Positions 51,864-60,782 of a stretch of 64,000 nucleotides of DNA are shown piece by piece. The DNA is from CASFRF01 sp031549345. Its GTDB lineage: Bacteria; Verrucomicrobiota; Lentisphaeria; Victivallales; Victivallaceae. A program made the position numbers and the translations under genes. Each line of letters opens with the position of its first letter. Positions within the stretch are counted from its first letter, which is position 1. The stretch lies in assembly GCA_031549345.1 (NCBI GenBank), contig JAVBPY010000008.1, forward strand, positions 54,591 through 118,590, in the 5' to 3' direction. A model generated the notes under the pieces. The model worked only from the letters and a program-made list of their open reading frames with translations, did no database searches and was not told where the DNA came from.

Positions 51864-52396
51864 GGTTTTGGCTCCTGTATTTTTTCGAGGAGCGTTTCAA
51901 ACGCGGCCATTCCCTGTTCCGCTTTCCGTTCCGCCGCGCGGCAGAGAAGCGCGAGCTTCAGTTTGTACGCCAACACCGCATCGAGATCGAAGTCATGCAA
52001 CGCGGCAAGCTGTTCCACGGCTTTCCAGCGGGCCAGGTCCAGCGCCTGCTCCCGCCCCAGCGGGGTTTCGTGCACCACAAGACTTTGCACCACCGCATCG
52101 AGTTCTGAAAAAAAGTCCGCCTCTTCCCGGAGAAATTTTTCCGGCGCGATGCCGAGATCGTTCGCGCGGCGGCGCGCCAGACGGTTCCGCAGCCCGATCT
52201 CCCAGGCTCGGTAACGCGCGCCGAAGGTGTGCGGGGGCGGTTCGTGCGCGTCCGGCATCAAAGAAAGAGTCTGAAATTCCGAGAAATCTTTTTCCGTCAG
52301 GGCCGCGCGCGCCGCCTCCTCGAAGTCTTCCAGGCTCCAAGGCGGTGTTTCGCCGAATTTCAGCATCGGCAACGAGGCGCATAAATAATAGTACAC
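51860..52396 (-). CDS. DUF2764 protein associated with V-type ATPase
   Basis: A 178 aa helical protein starting YYYLCASLPML, the DUF2764 N-terminus. This family occurs in V-ATPase operons of Chlamydiae, Spirochaetes and Bacteroidetes, where it stands next to the A and B genes and is thought to replace a stalk or C-type subunit. The start is a GTG with GGAGAAT eight nt upstream. It overlaps subunit D by four bases and begins 10 nt after the dehydrogenase. Confidence 0.88.
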   Translation of the reverse strand: MYYYLCASLPMLKFGETPPWSLEDFEEAARAALTEKDFSEFQTLSLMPDAHEPPPHTFGARYRAWEIGLRNRLARRRANDLGIAPEKFLREEADFFSELDAVVQSLVVHETPLGREQALDLARWKAVEQLAALHDFDLDAVLAYKLKLALLCRAAERKAEQGMAAFETLLEKIQEPKP

Positions 52397-52406
52397 GATT
52401 CTCCGT

Positions 52407-53369
52407 TCAGCTTGTTATGAGCATGGATTCGTAAACACGGTAACGCAACGAGTCCCCCCGCCGCCAGCGGGTGAACTCATCGAGCATCCAATCGGCAAGG
52501 CGCAGCCATTCTTGGTGTTGCGCCCCCGCGATGTGCGAGGACAACCAAACGTTTGGCAACGTATAGAGAGGAGAGCCCGGCACGGGCGGTTCCGGCTCGG
52601 TAACGTCCAGCAACGCCGTGATGTCCGGGCGTTCGCGGAGGACTTCGATCATTGCTTCTTCGTCCACCTGGCCGCCGCGGCCGGTGTTGACGAACGCGGC
52701 GCCCGGACGCATGGAACGGAAGTGATCGCCGGTGATGATTTTTTTGTTGTCGTCGCGATCGGGGAGGTGGTTGCTCACCACATAGGCGCGGCGGAAAAGC
52801 TCCTCCAGCGAAATGACACGTTCGGCGGGTTTGGAGTGCATCATCAGCACCGAAAGATCGTGGCGCTCCAGTTCCGCGCGGACACGCTGGGCGATCGCTC
52901 CGTCGCCGATGAGACCGACGGTTTCACCGAACGCGCCGGGCGCATCCACCTTGGCCCGCCAGCCTTCGGGACTGTTCACGCCGCGCGTATTTCGGAAGTA
53001 TCCTTTCATCGACAACATAATCTGCGCCACGGCAAATTCCGCGACGGGCACAGCGTTGGCCTGCCAGGCGCTGAAAAGGGCGATGTCGCGCCGCAGAAAC
53101 GGCCGCGCAAACGCATCCGTCGCCCCCGCCGCGTGAAAGACGGCGCGGAGATTGGGCATGCAGCGGAAATTCTCTTCGGAAAAAGAGAACATCCCCCATG
53201 TGCAGAAAATCGCCTCCACCTCCGCGAGACGCGGCGCAAGGCGTGTAAAATTTTCCTGCGTTACAATCTCCGGCAAAAGATCCGTTTCTCCCGCCAAGCG
53301 TTCCCGGCGCCCTGCGCCGTACACGGCTTCGAGCCGTTGCGGAGAGTTGCTGAAAAGGGCTGTCTTCAT
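52407..53369 (-). CDS. D-isomer-specific 2-hydroxyacid dehydrogenase
   Basis: A 320 aa NAD-dependent dehydrogenase of the SerA/PdxB superfamily. Seen are the Rossmann GLIGDGAIAQRVRAEL (G-x-G-x-x-A variant), the catalytic Arg in FVNTGRGGQVDE, the Glu of EPEPP and the His of SSHIAGA. Substrate is unknown. It has its own promoter and is followed after 10 nt by the V-ATPase genes, so it heads that operon. Confidence 0.9.
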   Translation of the reverse strand: MKTALFSNSPQRLEAVYGAGRRERLAGETDLLPEIVTQENFTRLAPRLAEVEAIFCTWGMFSFSEENFRCMPNLRAVFHAAGATDAFARPFLRRDIALFSAWQANAVPVAEFAVAQIMLSMKGYFRNTRGVNSPEGWRAKVDAPGAFGETVGLIGDGAIAQRVRAELERHDLSVLMMHSKPAERVISLEELFRRAYVVSNHLPDRDDNKKIITGDHFRSMRPGAAFVNTGRGGQVDEEAMIEVLRERPDITALLDVTEPEPPVPGSPLYTLPNVWLSSHIAGAQHQEWLRLADWMLDEFTRWRRGDSLRYRVYESMLITS

Positions 53370-53401
53370 TGTCTATTTCACCGTGTTCCTACTTTTGAAA
53401 C

Positions 53402-53430
53402 AATATAACGCCGCGAGTCGCGTTTTGCAA
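53402..53430 (-). promoter_or_regulatory. Promoter of the dehydrogenase/V-ATPase operon
   Basis: Minus strand: TTGCAA (53430-53425), 17-bp spacer, TATATT (53407-53402). It begins six bases after the preceding stop codon. Confidence 0.65.
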
Positions 53431-53435
53431 CTCTC

Positions 53436-55436
53436 TCATTCTCCGTCGTTCACCGTCTTCTGAAAAAAACGTTCGAATCGACTGCGCGGAGGATAGGGCG
53501 CTTCGCCGGAGAAAAGGCGCGAACTGCGCACACTCAAACGGATACGCAAGTTGACCACCCACCCCGCCGCCGCCAGGAAACGGGAAAGATTCCTGCGTTG
53601 AAGTTTGCCGATCGCCGAAAAAGCAGGAGGAAGCAGGATCAGCAGCGCCAAAATTCCCAGGCTGATGAGCAGCGCCGAAAGGGGAATCTGGTTGAGGGAT
53701 TTGACCATGAACGCAAGGCTGCTGCCCAGTGCGGCCAAGCTTACCCCGCCGGCGAGCATCATCATCGAACCGTTGAGCATTGCGCCTTTGGGGGCCGCCG
53801 GGGCGGGCGGCGGCGCGGGGGTGCCCTTGGCCGCGTTGTCGATGCCGGAATCGACCGCTTTTTCCAGATTGCCGAAATCGGTGTATTTCTTGATTTTGTC
53901 CCCAATGTTTTTGCCGAGCCGCCGGAAAGGCAACGAAAACGATTGCGCGAAAGAAACAGGACCGTCGAGGAACTCCAGCACCTTTCCGTGATGGAATTTT
54001 CCGTTCATGTCGCGGAAAACCACCGGACGCCCGGCGTACATGTTGTCCACCTCGCCGGAGGAAACGACCACGGCAAGTGTTTTGGCGGGCGTCGGAATAG
54101 CGGGCTGCGGAACCAGCTCCACGTAGATGATGCACAAATTTGCCGTGGATGCGAGTTTTTTATGCTCCGCAAAGTTGTCCACCCAGTTGGAAAGGTGGAA
54201 ACGCCGCCCGTCCATGTACAACGTCCCCGCCTGGATCAACGAAACCTCTTCCGGGTCGAAAAGCGCCTGAAGACTCACGAAATTGCGGACGAATGTCAGG
54301 AGATTGCGGCGGAAAAGAATCGCTTTTTCCCAGGCGCGGAGTCCCGCGATACGTCCTTCCAGGAGGGCGTCTTCCGCGAAGAGTTTCCGGAGCGCCTCCG
54401 GTTGGGGGCTTTTCAGGAACTCGGTGAGCGCCCCGGCGCCGACGCGGCCGACCGGATCCTGGGCCAGGCGCGCGCAATAGGCTTCAAAGGGTGCCAGGCG
54501 CGCTTTCAGCTCCGCCCAGGCGTTGGCGTCGAGCTTCTCGAGGGCGAACGCGTTCGCGAAGGCGCGCACCGCATCGGCGTAATAAGGGTTGAGCTCTCCG
54601 GAAAAATCCAGTTCCATGCGCGCGTTGGGGAGCGCCAGAGGATGCGCGGCAAGATAGGCGTCCACGGCCGCCGTGTCCGTGGTGTCGAGTGCCGGGAGCG
54701 CGTCCGGTTTAAGCTGGAAATAGCCGATGTTCGCCGCATCCAACCGGACGAGGCGGCATTGGCGGAAAAATTCGTCCAACTTGTCTTTAAGGGGACGCAT
54801 CGCCGCTTCCAGTTGTTCCGGCGGAAGCGTGCCGATCGCGGGAAATTCCGCCTGGTCGAACCAGGCGAGGAAGGCGCGCGCCGCCTCTTCAAACGCGCCG
54901 AGCGTCGTACCGGTTACGGTGTTGGCTTCGGCGGCGGGCATGGCCGAGGCAACGGCCGCGAACAGCGCTTCCGCGCCGCTCCCGGCCACCGCGTCCTGCC
55001 GCAGCGCGCCATCGCCCTTGAGGGTGCCGGCGCGGAGTGCGCCGATTGCGGCGCGCAGCGCGCCCAGGGTAACGGGGCCTTCGGGAAAAAGCCCCGGATT
55101 GGCGGCGCGGAAATCGAGGAGGCGCACGGCCTCCGGGGATTCACGGTTCAATTCTGTTTCGGAAAGTTCCGGCTCCGCCCGGTCGAGCACGGCGAGGGCG
55201 TCGAACATTTCCATCGCGTAACGGACACCGGTAAGCACGTCGTCGATCCGCAAGAATTTATTCGCGTCCGCATCGAGATATTCCAGGAACACCGGATCGC
55301 AGGTAAAGGCGAAGCAGGGTGCTCCCAGCGCCGCCCAGCGCCCCGGGTTCAGCGTCAGAATTTTCGGCAGATCCGCCGCCGAGTCGAAGACAAGCTGGTG
55401 GCTGCCGCCGATTTTCCTGAAACAGAATTCCGCCAT
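53436..55436 (-). CDS. Large unknown protein with C-terminal membrane helices
   Basis: A 666 aa protein I do not recognise. Residues 1-500 are soluble and Ala/Leu/Glu-rich, mostly helical; about 400-500 contains a beta-rich part (GTLYMDGRRFHLSNWVDNFAEH, VVSSGEVDNMYAGRPVVFRDMNGKFHHGKVL). A Pro/Ala linker (about 545-560) leads to two helices (GSMMMLAGGVSLAALGSSLAFMV and LSALLISLGILALLILL), then a basic tail. It starts 3 nt after pyk with GGAG upstream, so it is the last gene of the sugar ABC/pyk operon. No signal peptide. Confidence 0.6.
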   Translation of the reverse strand: MAEFCFRKIGGSHQLVFDSAADLPKILTLNPGRWAALGAPCFAFTCDPVFLEYLDADANKFLRIDDVLTGVRYAMEMFDALAVLDRAEPELSETELNRESPEAVRLLDFRAANPGLFPEGPVTLGALRAAIGALRAGTLKGDGALRQDAVAGSGAEALFAAVASAMPAAEANTVTGTTLGAFEEAARAFLAWFDQAEFPAIGTLPPEQLEAAMRPLKDKLDEFFRQCRLVRLDAANIGYFQLKPDALPALDTTDTAAVDAYLAAHPLALPNARMELDFSGELNPYYADAVRAFANAFALEKLDANAWAELKARLAPFEAYCARLAQDPVGRVGAGALTEFLKSPQPEALRKLFAEDALLEGRIAGLRAWEKAILFRRNLLTFVRNFVSLQALFDPEEVSLIQAGTLYMDGRRFHLSNWVDNFAEHKKLASTANLCIIYVELVPQPAIPTPAKTLAVVVSSGEVDNMYAGRPVVFRDMNGKFHHGKVLEFLDGPVSFAQSFSLPFRRLGKNIGDKIKKYTDFGNLEKAVDSGIDNAAKGTPAPPPAPAAPKGAMLNGSMMMLAGGVSLAALGSSLAFMVKSLNQIPLSALLISLGILALLILLPPAFSAIGKLQRRNLSRFLAAAGWVVNLRIRLSVRSSRLFSGEAPYPPRSRFERFFQKTVNDGE

Positions 55437-55439
55437 GAA

Positions 55440-56870
55440 TCAGCTCCTTTTCCCTTTTTCCGGCCGGATGTCGCCCGCCCGCATAAGACCGAGGACATTG
55501 CTCCCCCGCGCCGAGGCGGGATAGGGGACCATCAACGCGATCATTGTGTCGTGTTTGAGCTCTCCATCCTGGAGCATTGCGTCGATCGCTCCGTGAATCA
55601 AGTCGTCGAATCCCTCGCACCACGCGCTCAAAAACGGGCGGACGCCGTAGGAAAGCGCCAGCTGTCGCATTGTCTGCGGATCGTGGGAAAGGGCGAGAAT
55701 CGGCGCGCTCGGACGGTAGGCCGAACACAACCGCGCCGTCGTTCCGCGCGAGCTGTAGCAGATGATCGCGCCCGCGCCCAGATCTTGCGTCGATTGCAGC
55801 GCGCCGCGCGCCATGAAGCCGCGCACCGGATCGTCGGAAAAATCGATTTCCTGGGCACGCGTGGCGTGCACCGCAGGGATGTGTTCGGCGGCGATGACCG
55901 TCCGGGCCATCATCCGCACCGCCTCGAGGGGGTACTTGCCGTTGGCGGTCTCGCCGGAGAGCATTACCGCGTCGGTGCCGTCGAGGACGGCGTTGGCGAC
56001 ATCGCTTACTTCCGCGCGCGTCGGACGCGGCGAATCCTGCATGCTCTGAAGCATCTGCGTGGCGGTGATGACTACTTTGCGGCGGCGCATGCACTCGTAA
56101 ATCATCTTTTTCTGGATTTCCGGCACCTGTTCCAGGGGAATTTCCACGCCGAGGTCGCCGCGGGCGACCATGACCCCCGCGGCGGTGTCCAGAATCTCGC
56201 TCAGGTGGTCGACGCCGGAGCGGTTTTCAATCTTAGCGATGATCTGGATGCCGCTTTCGGCGGTATCCAGAATGCTCTGCACCGCCATGACGTCGTCGCG
56301 TCCGCGGACGAACGAATGGGCGATAAAGTCCAGATTCAGGCGGATCGCAAGCTCGATGAACCCGCGGTCCCGGGAGCTTACCGCGGGGAGCTTAAGCTTC
56401 ACACCGGGGGTGTTCAAGGATTTGTGCGCTTCGATCACCCCGCCGCCGATGGCGCGGCAGCGGAGAATTTCCGTGGATTTCTCCACCACGACAAGCTCCA
56501 CGGCTCCGTCGTCGATCAGAAGCCGGGCGCCGACCGGGACTTCCCGCACGAAGTGGCGGTAGTTCACGGGGATGTCCACCGCGCTCCCCTGCGCGCCGAA
56601 GGTCAACTCGTCGCCGTCGGCGATGGTTCGCGGCTCCGGGAAATCCCCGGTACGCACTTCCGGCCCTTTGGTGTCGATCAAAATTGCGATCCGGTCGGAG
56701 ACGGTGCGAATGTTGGATACAACCTGTTCGGCCTCTTCCGTCGAAAGATGGGCCGTGTTGATGCGCGCGACGTCCATACCCGCCTCATAAAGGGACCGGA
56801 GGAGTTCCGGTGCGCAGTTTCGCGACGAAATCGTCGCAACAATTTTAGTTTTCCGCATACCCGTTTTCAT
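55440..56870 (-). CDS. pyk: Pyruvate kinase
   Basis: Makes pyruvate and ATP from PEP and ADP, the last step of glycolysis. The 476 aa product opens with RKTKIVATISSRNC and has RINTAHLS, LIDTKGPEVRTG, the catalytic IIAKIENRSGVDH (Lys and Glu), MVARGDLGVEIPLEQVP and VVITATQMLQSM. The C-terminal allosteric domain is complete. SRNC replaces the usual GPAS, so the N-terminal tail is variant. It sits 15 nt after the sugar permease gene. Confidence 0.95.
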   Translation of the reverse strand: MKTGMRKTKIVATISSRNCAPELLRSLYEAGMDVARINTAHLSTEEAEQVVSNIRTVSDRIAILIDTKGPEVRTGDFPEPRTIADGDELTFGAQGSAVDIPVNYRHFVREVPVGARLLIDDGAVELVVVEKSTEILRCRAIGGGVIEAHKSLNTPGVKLKLPAVSSRDRGFIELAIRLNLDFIAHSFVRGRDDVMAVQSILDTAESGIQIIAKIENRSGVDHLSEILDTAAGVMVARGDLGVEIPLEQVPEIQKKMIYECMRRRKVVITATQMLQSMQDSPRPTRAEVSDVANAVLDGTDAVMLSGETANGKYPLEAVRMMARTVIAAEHIPAVHATRAQEIDFSDDPVRGFMARGALQSTQDLGAGAIICYSSRGTTARLCSAYRPSAPILALSHDPQTMRQLALSYGVRPFLSAWCEGFDDLIHGAIDAMLQDGELKHDTMIALMVPYPASARGSNVLGLMRAGDIRPEKGKRS

Positions 56871-56885
56871 CTACTTTCTTTCAGT

Positions 56886-57869
56886 TCATCCTTTTCGGCG
56901 ACGAACCGTCCACTGGTCCGTCGCAACCGCTGCAATGATGATAAGCCCGATCACCACCAGCTGGAAATTCGTCGACACCCCGAGGAGGGTCAAGCCATTT
57001 TGTAAAAAACCCACCAGAAGAACGCCGACCAGTGTCCCGGTCAGGCTGCCGCGTCCCCCGGAGGGCGACGCGCCGCCGATGATGACCGCCGCGATTACGT
57101 CCAATTCCAGCGAAATGCCCGCCGTCGGCTGGGCCGAACTCGTGCGGCAGGTTGTGATCATGGCGGCGAGGCCGACCAATGCCCCTGCGAGCGTATAAAT
57201 CCAAACCAGTGTACGGTTTACGTTGATTCCGGCATGGTTTGCCGTTTCCGTATTCGAGCCGATGGCGTAGGCATACCGCCCGAACGGTGTGCATTTCAGT
57301 AAAAATCCGCACAAAAGGAAGACGCCAAGGAAAAGGAGGACCTCCAGCGGAACACCGCCGGGGGCGTAACGGTCGAACCAGGAAAAGTGGGAAACGGTGA
57401 AAGGCTTGTTGTCGCTCAGCAAATAACAAAGTCCCCGGAAAATGCTCATGCTTCCCAGTGTTACGATGAACGGCGCGAGGCGGAGCCGGGTAATCAACGT
57501 CCCGTTCATCGCACCGCAGAGCGCGCCGAGGAGAACGCCCGCGCACACGCCGAGAAACATGCCCGGCGTGGTCAGGTCCGTCGCCCCGGCGTTCAGGATT
57601 GTTTCCAGCGATCCCCCCGAGGCGAGGAGCATGGTCAACGCGCCGATCATGCCGCACAAGGCGAGCATGGAGCCGACGGAAAGGTCGATCCCGGCGGAAA
57701 TAATGATGAACGTCATCCCCGCGGCCATAATGCCGTTGACCGAACAGCGTCGCAGAACGTTGGAGAAATTGTGCAGCGTAAGGAACGTGTCGGGGCGCAG
57801 GAACGTCCAGAAGGAGATCACGAACAGGAGCGAACAAAAAGGAAGGAGTTGACGTGTCAGCCGGTTCAT
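56886..57869 (-). CDS. Sugar ABC transporter permease (RbsC-like)
   Basis: A 327 aa permease of the ribose/xylose/galactose (CUT2) class with about ten helices. Family features include GIDLSVGSMLALCGMIGA near residue 60, GTLITRLRLAPFIVTLGSMSIFRG near 125, YAIGSNTETANHAGINV near 200 and DVIAAVIIGGASPSGGRGSLTGTLVGVLLVG near 260. ATGA overlaps the ATPase gene. Substrate is undetermined. Confidence 0.92.
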   Translation of the reverse strand: MNRLTRQLLPFCSLLFVISFWTFLRPDTFLTLHNFSNVLRRCSVNGIMAAGMTFIIISAGIDLSVGSMLALCGMIGALTMLLASGGSLETILNAGATDLTTPGMFLGVCAGVLLGALCGAMNGTLITRLRLAPFIVTLGSMSIFRGLCYLLSDNKPFTVSHFSWFDRYAPGGVPLEVLLFLGVFLLCGFLLKCTPFGRYAYAIGSNTETANHAGINVNRTLVWIYTLAGALVGLAAMITTCRTSSAQPTAGISLELDVIAAVIIGGASPSGGRGSLTGTLVGVLLVGFLQNGLTLLGVSTNFQLVVIGLIIIAAVATDQWTVRRRKG

Positions 57870-59377
57870 GAGGCCCCCAGGATGGTTTCTTCCACGACGG
57901 CGTGGCGCATGACCTCTTCCGGCGTGGTTTCGGCGGTGCGGAAACTGGCGACGAGACGGCCCCGGCGTATGACGAGGAGCTTATCGGCAACGCCGAAAAG
58001 CTCCGGCAAATCGGAGGAGATCATCAGGATCGCCTTTCCCGCCGCCGCGAGTTTGCCGAGCAGCGTGTAAATTTCTTTTTTCGCCCCCACATCGATCCCC
58101 CGCGTCGGCTCGTCGACGATCAGGATGTCCGGATCGAGCAGGAGCCAGCGGGCGAAGAGAAGCTTTTGCTGGTTCCCTCCGGAGAGGGTGTCCGCCGGAT
58201 CGGCGGGAGTGTGCCATTTGATGCGGAGCTTTTTCCCGCAAAGCCGCGCGAGCTCCCGTTCGCGCCGTGTGGAAATTCGGAGCGCCATGCCAAGCCGTGT
58301 GTAGGCGGGCAGCTCCATGTTCCAGGAGGAGAGCAAATTGGCGCAAAGCCCGCTCCGGCGGCGGTCTTCGGTCAGGAGCGCGAGGCCCCGGTCTATGGCG
58401 TCGCCGGGGGAGCGGAAGCGGACTTCGCGTCCTTCCAGGAGAATCCGCCCCGCCGTCGGCCGCGCCAGGCCGAAGAGGGCGCGGGCGATTTCCGTGCGCC
58501 CCGCGCCGACCAGCCCGGCAAGGCCGGTGATGGTGCCGCGCCGGAGCTCGAATGTGATGTCGCGGATGCCTTCGGCGGTGCCGAGTTTTTCGGCGCGCAG
58601 AATCACCGGGCCGGGGGTGAACGCATGGGGAGGGTAGAAGTCGGCGATGTCGCGCCCCGCCATGTGGCGGACGATGTCGGACAATGTCAGTGTGTTGGTG
58701 TTTCCTGAATACACCAGTGCGCCGTCGCGGAGAATGGATATTTCATCCGCCAGTTCCATAATTTCCTCCATGCGGTGCGAAATGTAGACGATGGCGACGC
58801 CCGAGGCGCGGAGGCGGCCGATCAGTGCGAAAAGGCGCTTCGATTCGGCGTCGGAGAGGGCCGAGGTCGGTTCATCCATCACCACAAGCCGCGCTTTTTT
58901 GCGGATTGCCCGGAGGAGTTCGACGATTTGGCATTCGCCGACGGACAGATCGCACACCAGCGTGTCCGGATCGAGCATGAAGCCGTGTTCCGCGATCAGC
59001 TTCTCCGCCGCTTCGCGCATGGCCGCGCGGCGGAGGAAGGGGCCGTAAAGGAGTTCTTCGCCCAGGAACAAATTTTCCGTAACCGTGAGATCCGGCGCGA
59101 GATCCAGCTCCTGGTAGAGCATGGAGATGCCCGCTTTCAGGGCGGCGCGCGGTTCGGCGAACACCCGCCGGAGGCCGTCCATTTCGATAAAGCCTTCATC
59201 CGGAGCGTACACCCCGGCGAGAATTTTCATCAGCGTCGATTTTCCCGCGCCGTTTTCGCCGCACAGCGCATGCACCGTGCCGGAGCGGATGCGCAAATTG
59301 ACGCCGCGCAGCGCCGCAACCGGTCCGAAGTTCTTGCCGATCCCGCACATTTCCAGTAGAAGTCCGCCCTGATTCAT
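57866..59377 (-). CDS. Sugar ABC transporter ATP-binding protein (RbsA-like)
   Basis: A 503 aa duplicated ATPase energising CUT2 sugar uptake. The N-half has Walker A GENGAGKSTLMK, signature LSVGECQIVELLRAI and Walker B LVVMDEPTSALSD. The C-half has the usual degenerate Walker A GLVGAGRTEIARALFG and an intact LSGGNQQKLLFARWLLLDPDILIVDEPTRGIDVGAK. It lies 2 nt after the binding-protein gene. Confidence 0.94.
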   Translation of the reverse strand: MNQGGLLLEMCGIGKNFGPVAALRGVNLRIRSGTVHALCGENGAGKSTLMKILAGVYAPDEGFIEMDGLRRVFAEPRAALKAGISMLYQELDLAPDLTVTENLFLGEELLYGPFLRRAAMREAAEKLIAEHGFMLDPDTLVCDLSVGECQIVELLRAIRKKARLVVMDEPTSALSDAESKRLFALIGRLRASGVAIVYISHRMEEIMELADEISILRDGALVYSGNTNTLTLSDIVRHMAGRDIADFYPPHAFTPGPVILRAEKLGTAEGIRDITFELRRGTITGLAGLVGAGRTEIARALFGLARPTAGRILLEGREVRFRSPGDAIDRGLALLTEDRRRSGLCANLLSSWNMELPAYTRLGMALRISTRRERELARLCGKKLRIKWHTPADPADTLSGGNQQKLLFARWLLLDPDILIVDEPTRGIDVGAKKEIYTLLGKLAAAGKAILMISSDLPELFGVADKLLVIRRGRLVASFRTAETTPEEVMRHAVVEETILGAS

Positions 59378-59379
59378 GT

Positions 59380-60366
59380 TTACAATCCCAGCGCGGCCGG
59401 GAAGTCCTTTTTCATTTGTTCCAGATTGGCGGCGTTGACCGTAAGCGTAGGGACCGTTTCGTGCGGCGGCACTTTTTCGCCGAGAAGCAGCCGGTGGGCC
59501 GCCTTTACGCCGCGATAGCCGATTTCGTACGGATTTTGTACCAACAGCGCATAGATTTCGCCCGAGGCCACGCCGGGGAGGAGAACCGGGTCCGAGTCAA
59601 ACCCGACGTACCGCACCTTTCCTGCAAGTCCCCGGCCGAGAAGCGCTTTGTACGCGCCGATGGCCGTCGGTTGGTTTACGGCGAAGAGGCCGTCCACTTT
59701 TCCGCCCAGGCTGGTGAGCATGTCTTCCGTGCGTCGCATGGCGTCTTCCGCGCCGCCGGTAGTGAATTGTTCATCCACAATGGTGATTTCCGGGAATTCT
59801 GTTTTCAGCGTGGCGCGGAATCCTTCCGCGCGCTGGTCCGTGGAAAGGGAGTTCTGGATGAATTTAACCAGGAGCACCGTCCCCTTTCCTCCCAGGGCCG
59901 CTCCAAGGAGACGCGCCGCGGCGACTCCTCCGGCATAGTTGTCGGTGGTAACCATTGCGTCGGCGACTTCCTCTTCCAGCGCCGAGTCGATCAGGACGCA
60001 GGGGATGTTCGCCTCTTTAATTTTCCGCACCGGACGGATCAGCGCCTTGCCGTCGTTGGGGCCGAGGACGATGGCCGCGGAACGTCGGCTGACGGCATCT
60101 TCCACCATTCGGATTTGTTGTTCGCGGTTGCTCTCCTGCTCGGGGCCGGTCCAGATGATTTTACAGCCGATCTCTTCGCCGGCCGCCTTTGCGCCGCGGT
60201 GGACGACTTCCCACCAGGGGCTCGCCGTTCCTTTGGGGATGACGGTGATGACGCGTTCGATCGGCGCGCCGCCGTTCCAATCCTTGCGGAAAAGGCCAAG
60301 GGAGAAGAGAATCGCCGAAAGGAGGAGGACCGCGACCGCCGCCACAGTACGTTTGTCTTTCGCCAT
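59380..60366 (-). CDS. Sugar ABC transporter substrate-binding protein (RbsB-like)
   Basis: A 328 aa periplasmic-binding-protein-fold protein of the ribose group, anchored by an uncleaved N-terminal helix (TVAAVAVLLLSAILFSLGLF); no lipobox is present. Motifs are VIPKGTASPWWEVVHRGAKAAG, AAIVLGPNDGKALI, PCVLIDSAL and VGFDSDPVLLPGVASGEI. First gene of the operon, with GAGGGG nine nt before the ATG. The ligand cannot be read from the sequence. Confidence 0.92.
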   Translation of the reverse strand: MAKDKRTVAAVAVLLLSAILFSLGLFRKDWNGGAPIERVITVIPKGTASPWWEVVHRGAKAAGEEIGCKIIWTGPEQESNREQQIRMVEDAVSRRSAAIVLGPNDGKALIRPVRKIKEANIPCVLIDSALEEEVADAMVTTDNYAGGVAAARLLGAALGGKGTVLLVKFIQNSLSTDQRAEGFRATLKTEFPEITIVDEQFTTGGAEDAMRRTEDMLTSLGGKVDGLFAVNQPTAIGAYKALLGRGLAGKVRYVGFDSDPVLLPGVASGEIYALLVQNPYEIGYRGVKAAHRLLLGEKVPPHETVPTLTVNAANLEQMKKDFPAALGL

Positions 60367-60401
60367 AATCCATGCCCCTCATATTTTCCGATACTTCCCT
60401 T

Positions 60402-60430
60402 ACTATACTTCGGCTTTGCATGAAATACAA
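60402..60430 (-). promoter_or_regulatory. Promoter of the sugar ABC/pyk operon
   Basis: Minus strand: TTGTAT (60430-60425), 17-bp spacer, TATAGT (60407-60402), 35 nt before the binding-protein ATG. Confidence 0.6.
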
Positions 60431-60485
60431 TTCCATGGAAAGACGATTTTCAGAATCGTTCCGAAAAAACTTTCCCGATCGGCTC

Positions 60486-60513
60486 TTGCAATTTTGTAAA
60501 AAAGGGTTAAACT
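60486..60513 (+). promoter_or_regulatory. Possible promoter of the Cys-rich lipoprotein/que operon
   Basis: TTGCAA (60486-60491), 16-bp spacer, TAAACT (60508-60513). The -10 is poor. A 58-nt leader follows before the ATG at 60572, and AAGGAG lies 8 nt ahead of it. Confidence 0.4.
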
Positions 60514-60571
60514 AATCCAACAAGGGGATGTGCCCCGTATTACGGCAAAACAACGATAAGGAGAAGTTGCC

Positions 60572-60772
60572 ATGAAAAAAATGATCTGTTCCGGACTGTT
60601 GGCCATGGGGCTTGTGTTTGTTCTGGCCGGCTGCTGCTCCAAGGGCGCTTGTGACAAGTCCGAAAAGTGCGACAAGGCCAAGATGACCTGCAAGTGCGAC
60701 AAAGCCGCCTGCAAATGCACCCCCGCAGCGAAGTGCTCCGCGGATTGCAAGTGCGACGCGACGAAGAAGTAA
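60572..60772 (+). CDS. Small cysteine-rich lipoprotein, metallothionein-like
   Basis: A 66 aa lipoprotein: signal helix with lipobox VLAG-Cys21, so a mature part of 46 residues with 11 Cys including the lipidated one. CKC repeats (MTCKCDKAACKC, DCKCDATKK) and many Lys and Asp recall metallothionein metal clusters. It might bind metal at the membrane; no such function is known to me for this protein. It shares a transcript with thioredoxin, 10 nt downstream. Confidence 0.7.
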   Translation: MKKMICSGLLAMGLVFVLAGCCSKGACDKSEKCDKAKMTCKCDKAACKCTPAAKCSADCKCDATKK

Positions 60773-60782
60773 GGACCGGCAA

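Noticed and set aside
53598..57005. Plus-strand frame of 1135 codons opposite the 666 aa gene and pyk
   Set aside because: Same reasoning: opposite pyk, Arg/Gly-rich, with no recognisable domain. The sense genes have ribosome sites and conserved motifs.
60514..60571. Possible preQ1 or other riboswitch upstream of the que operon
   Set aside because: The 58-nt leader has no preQ1 aptamer pattern that I can fold, and the first genes of the operon are a lipoprotein and trxA rather than que genes.
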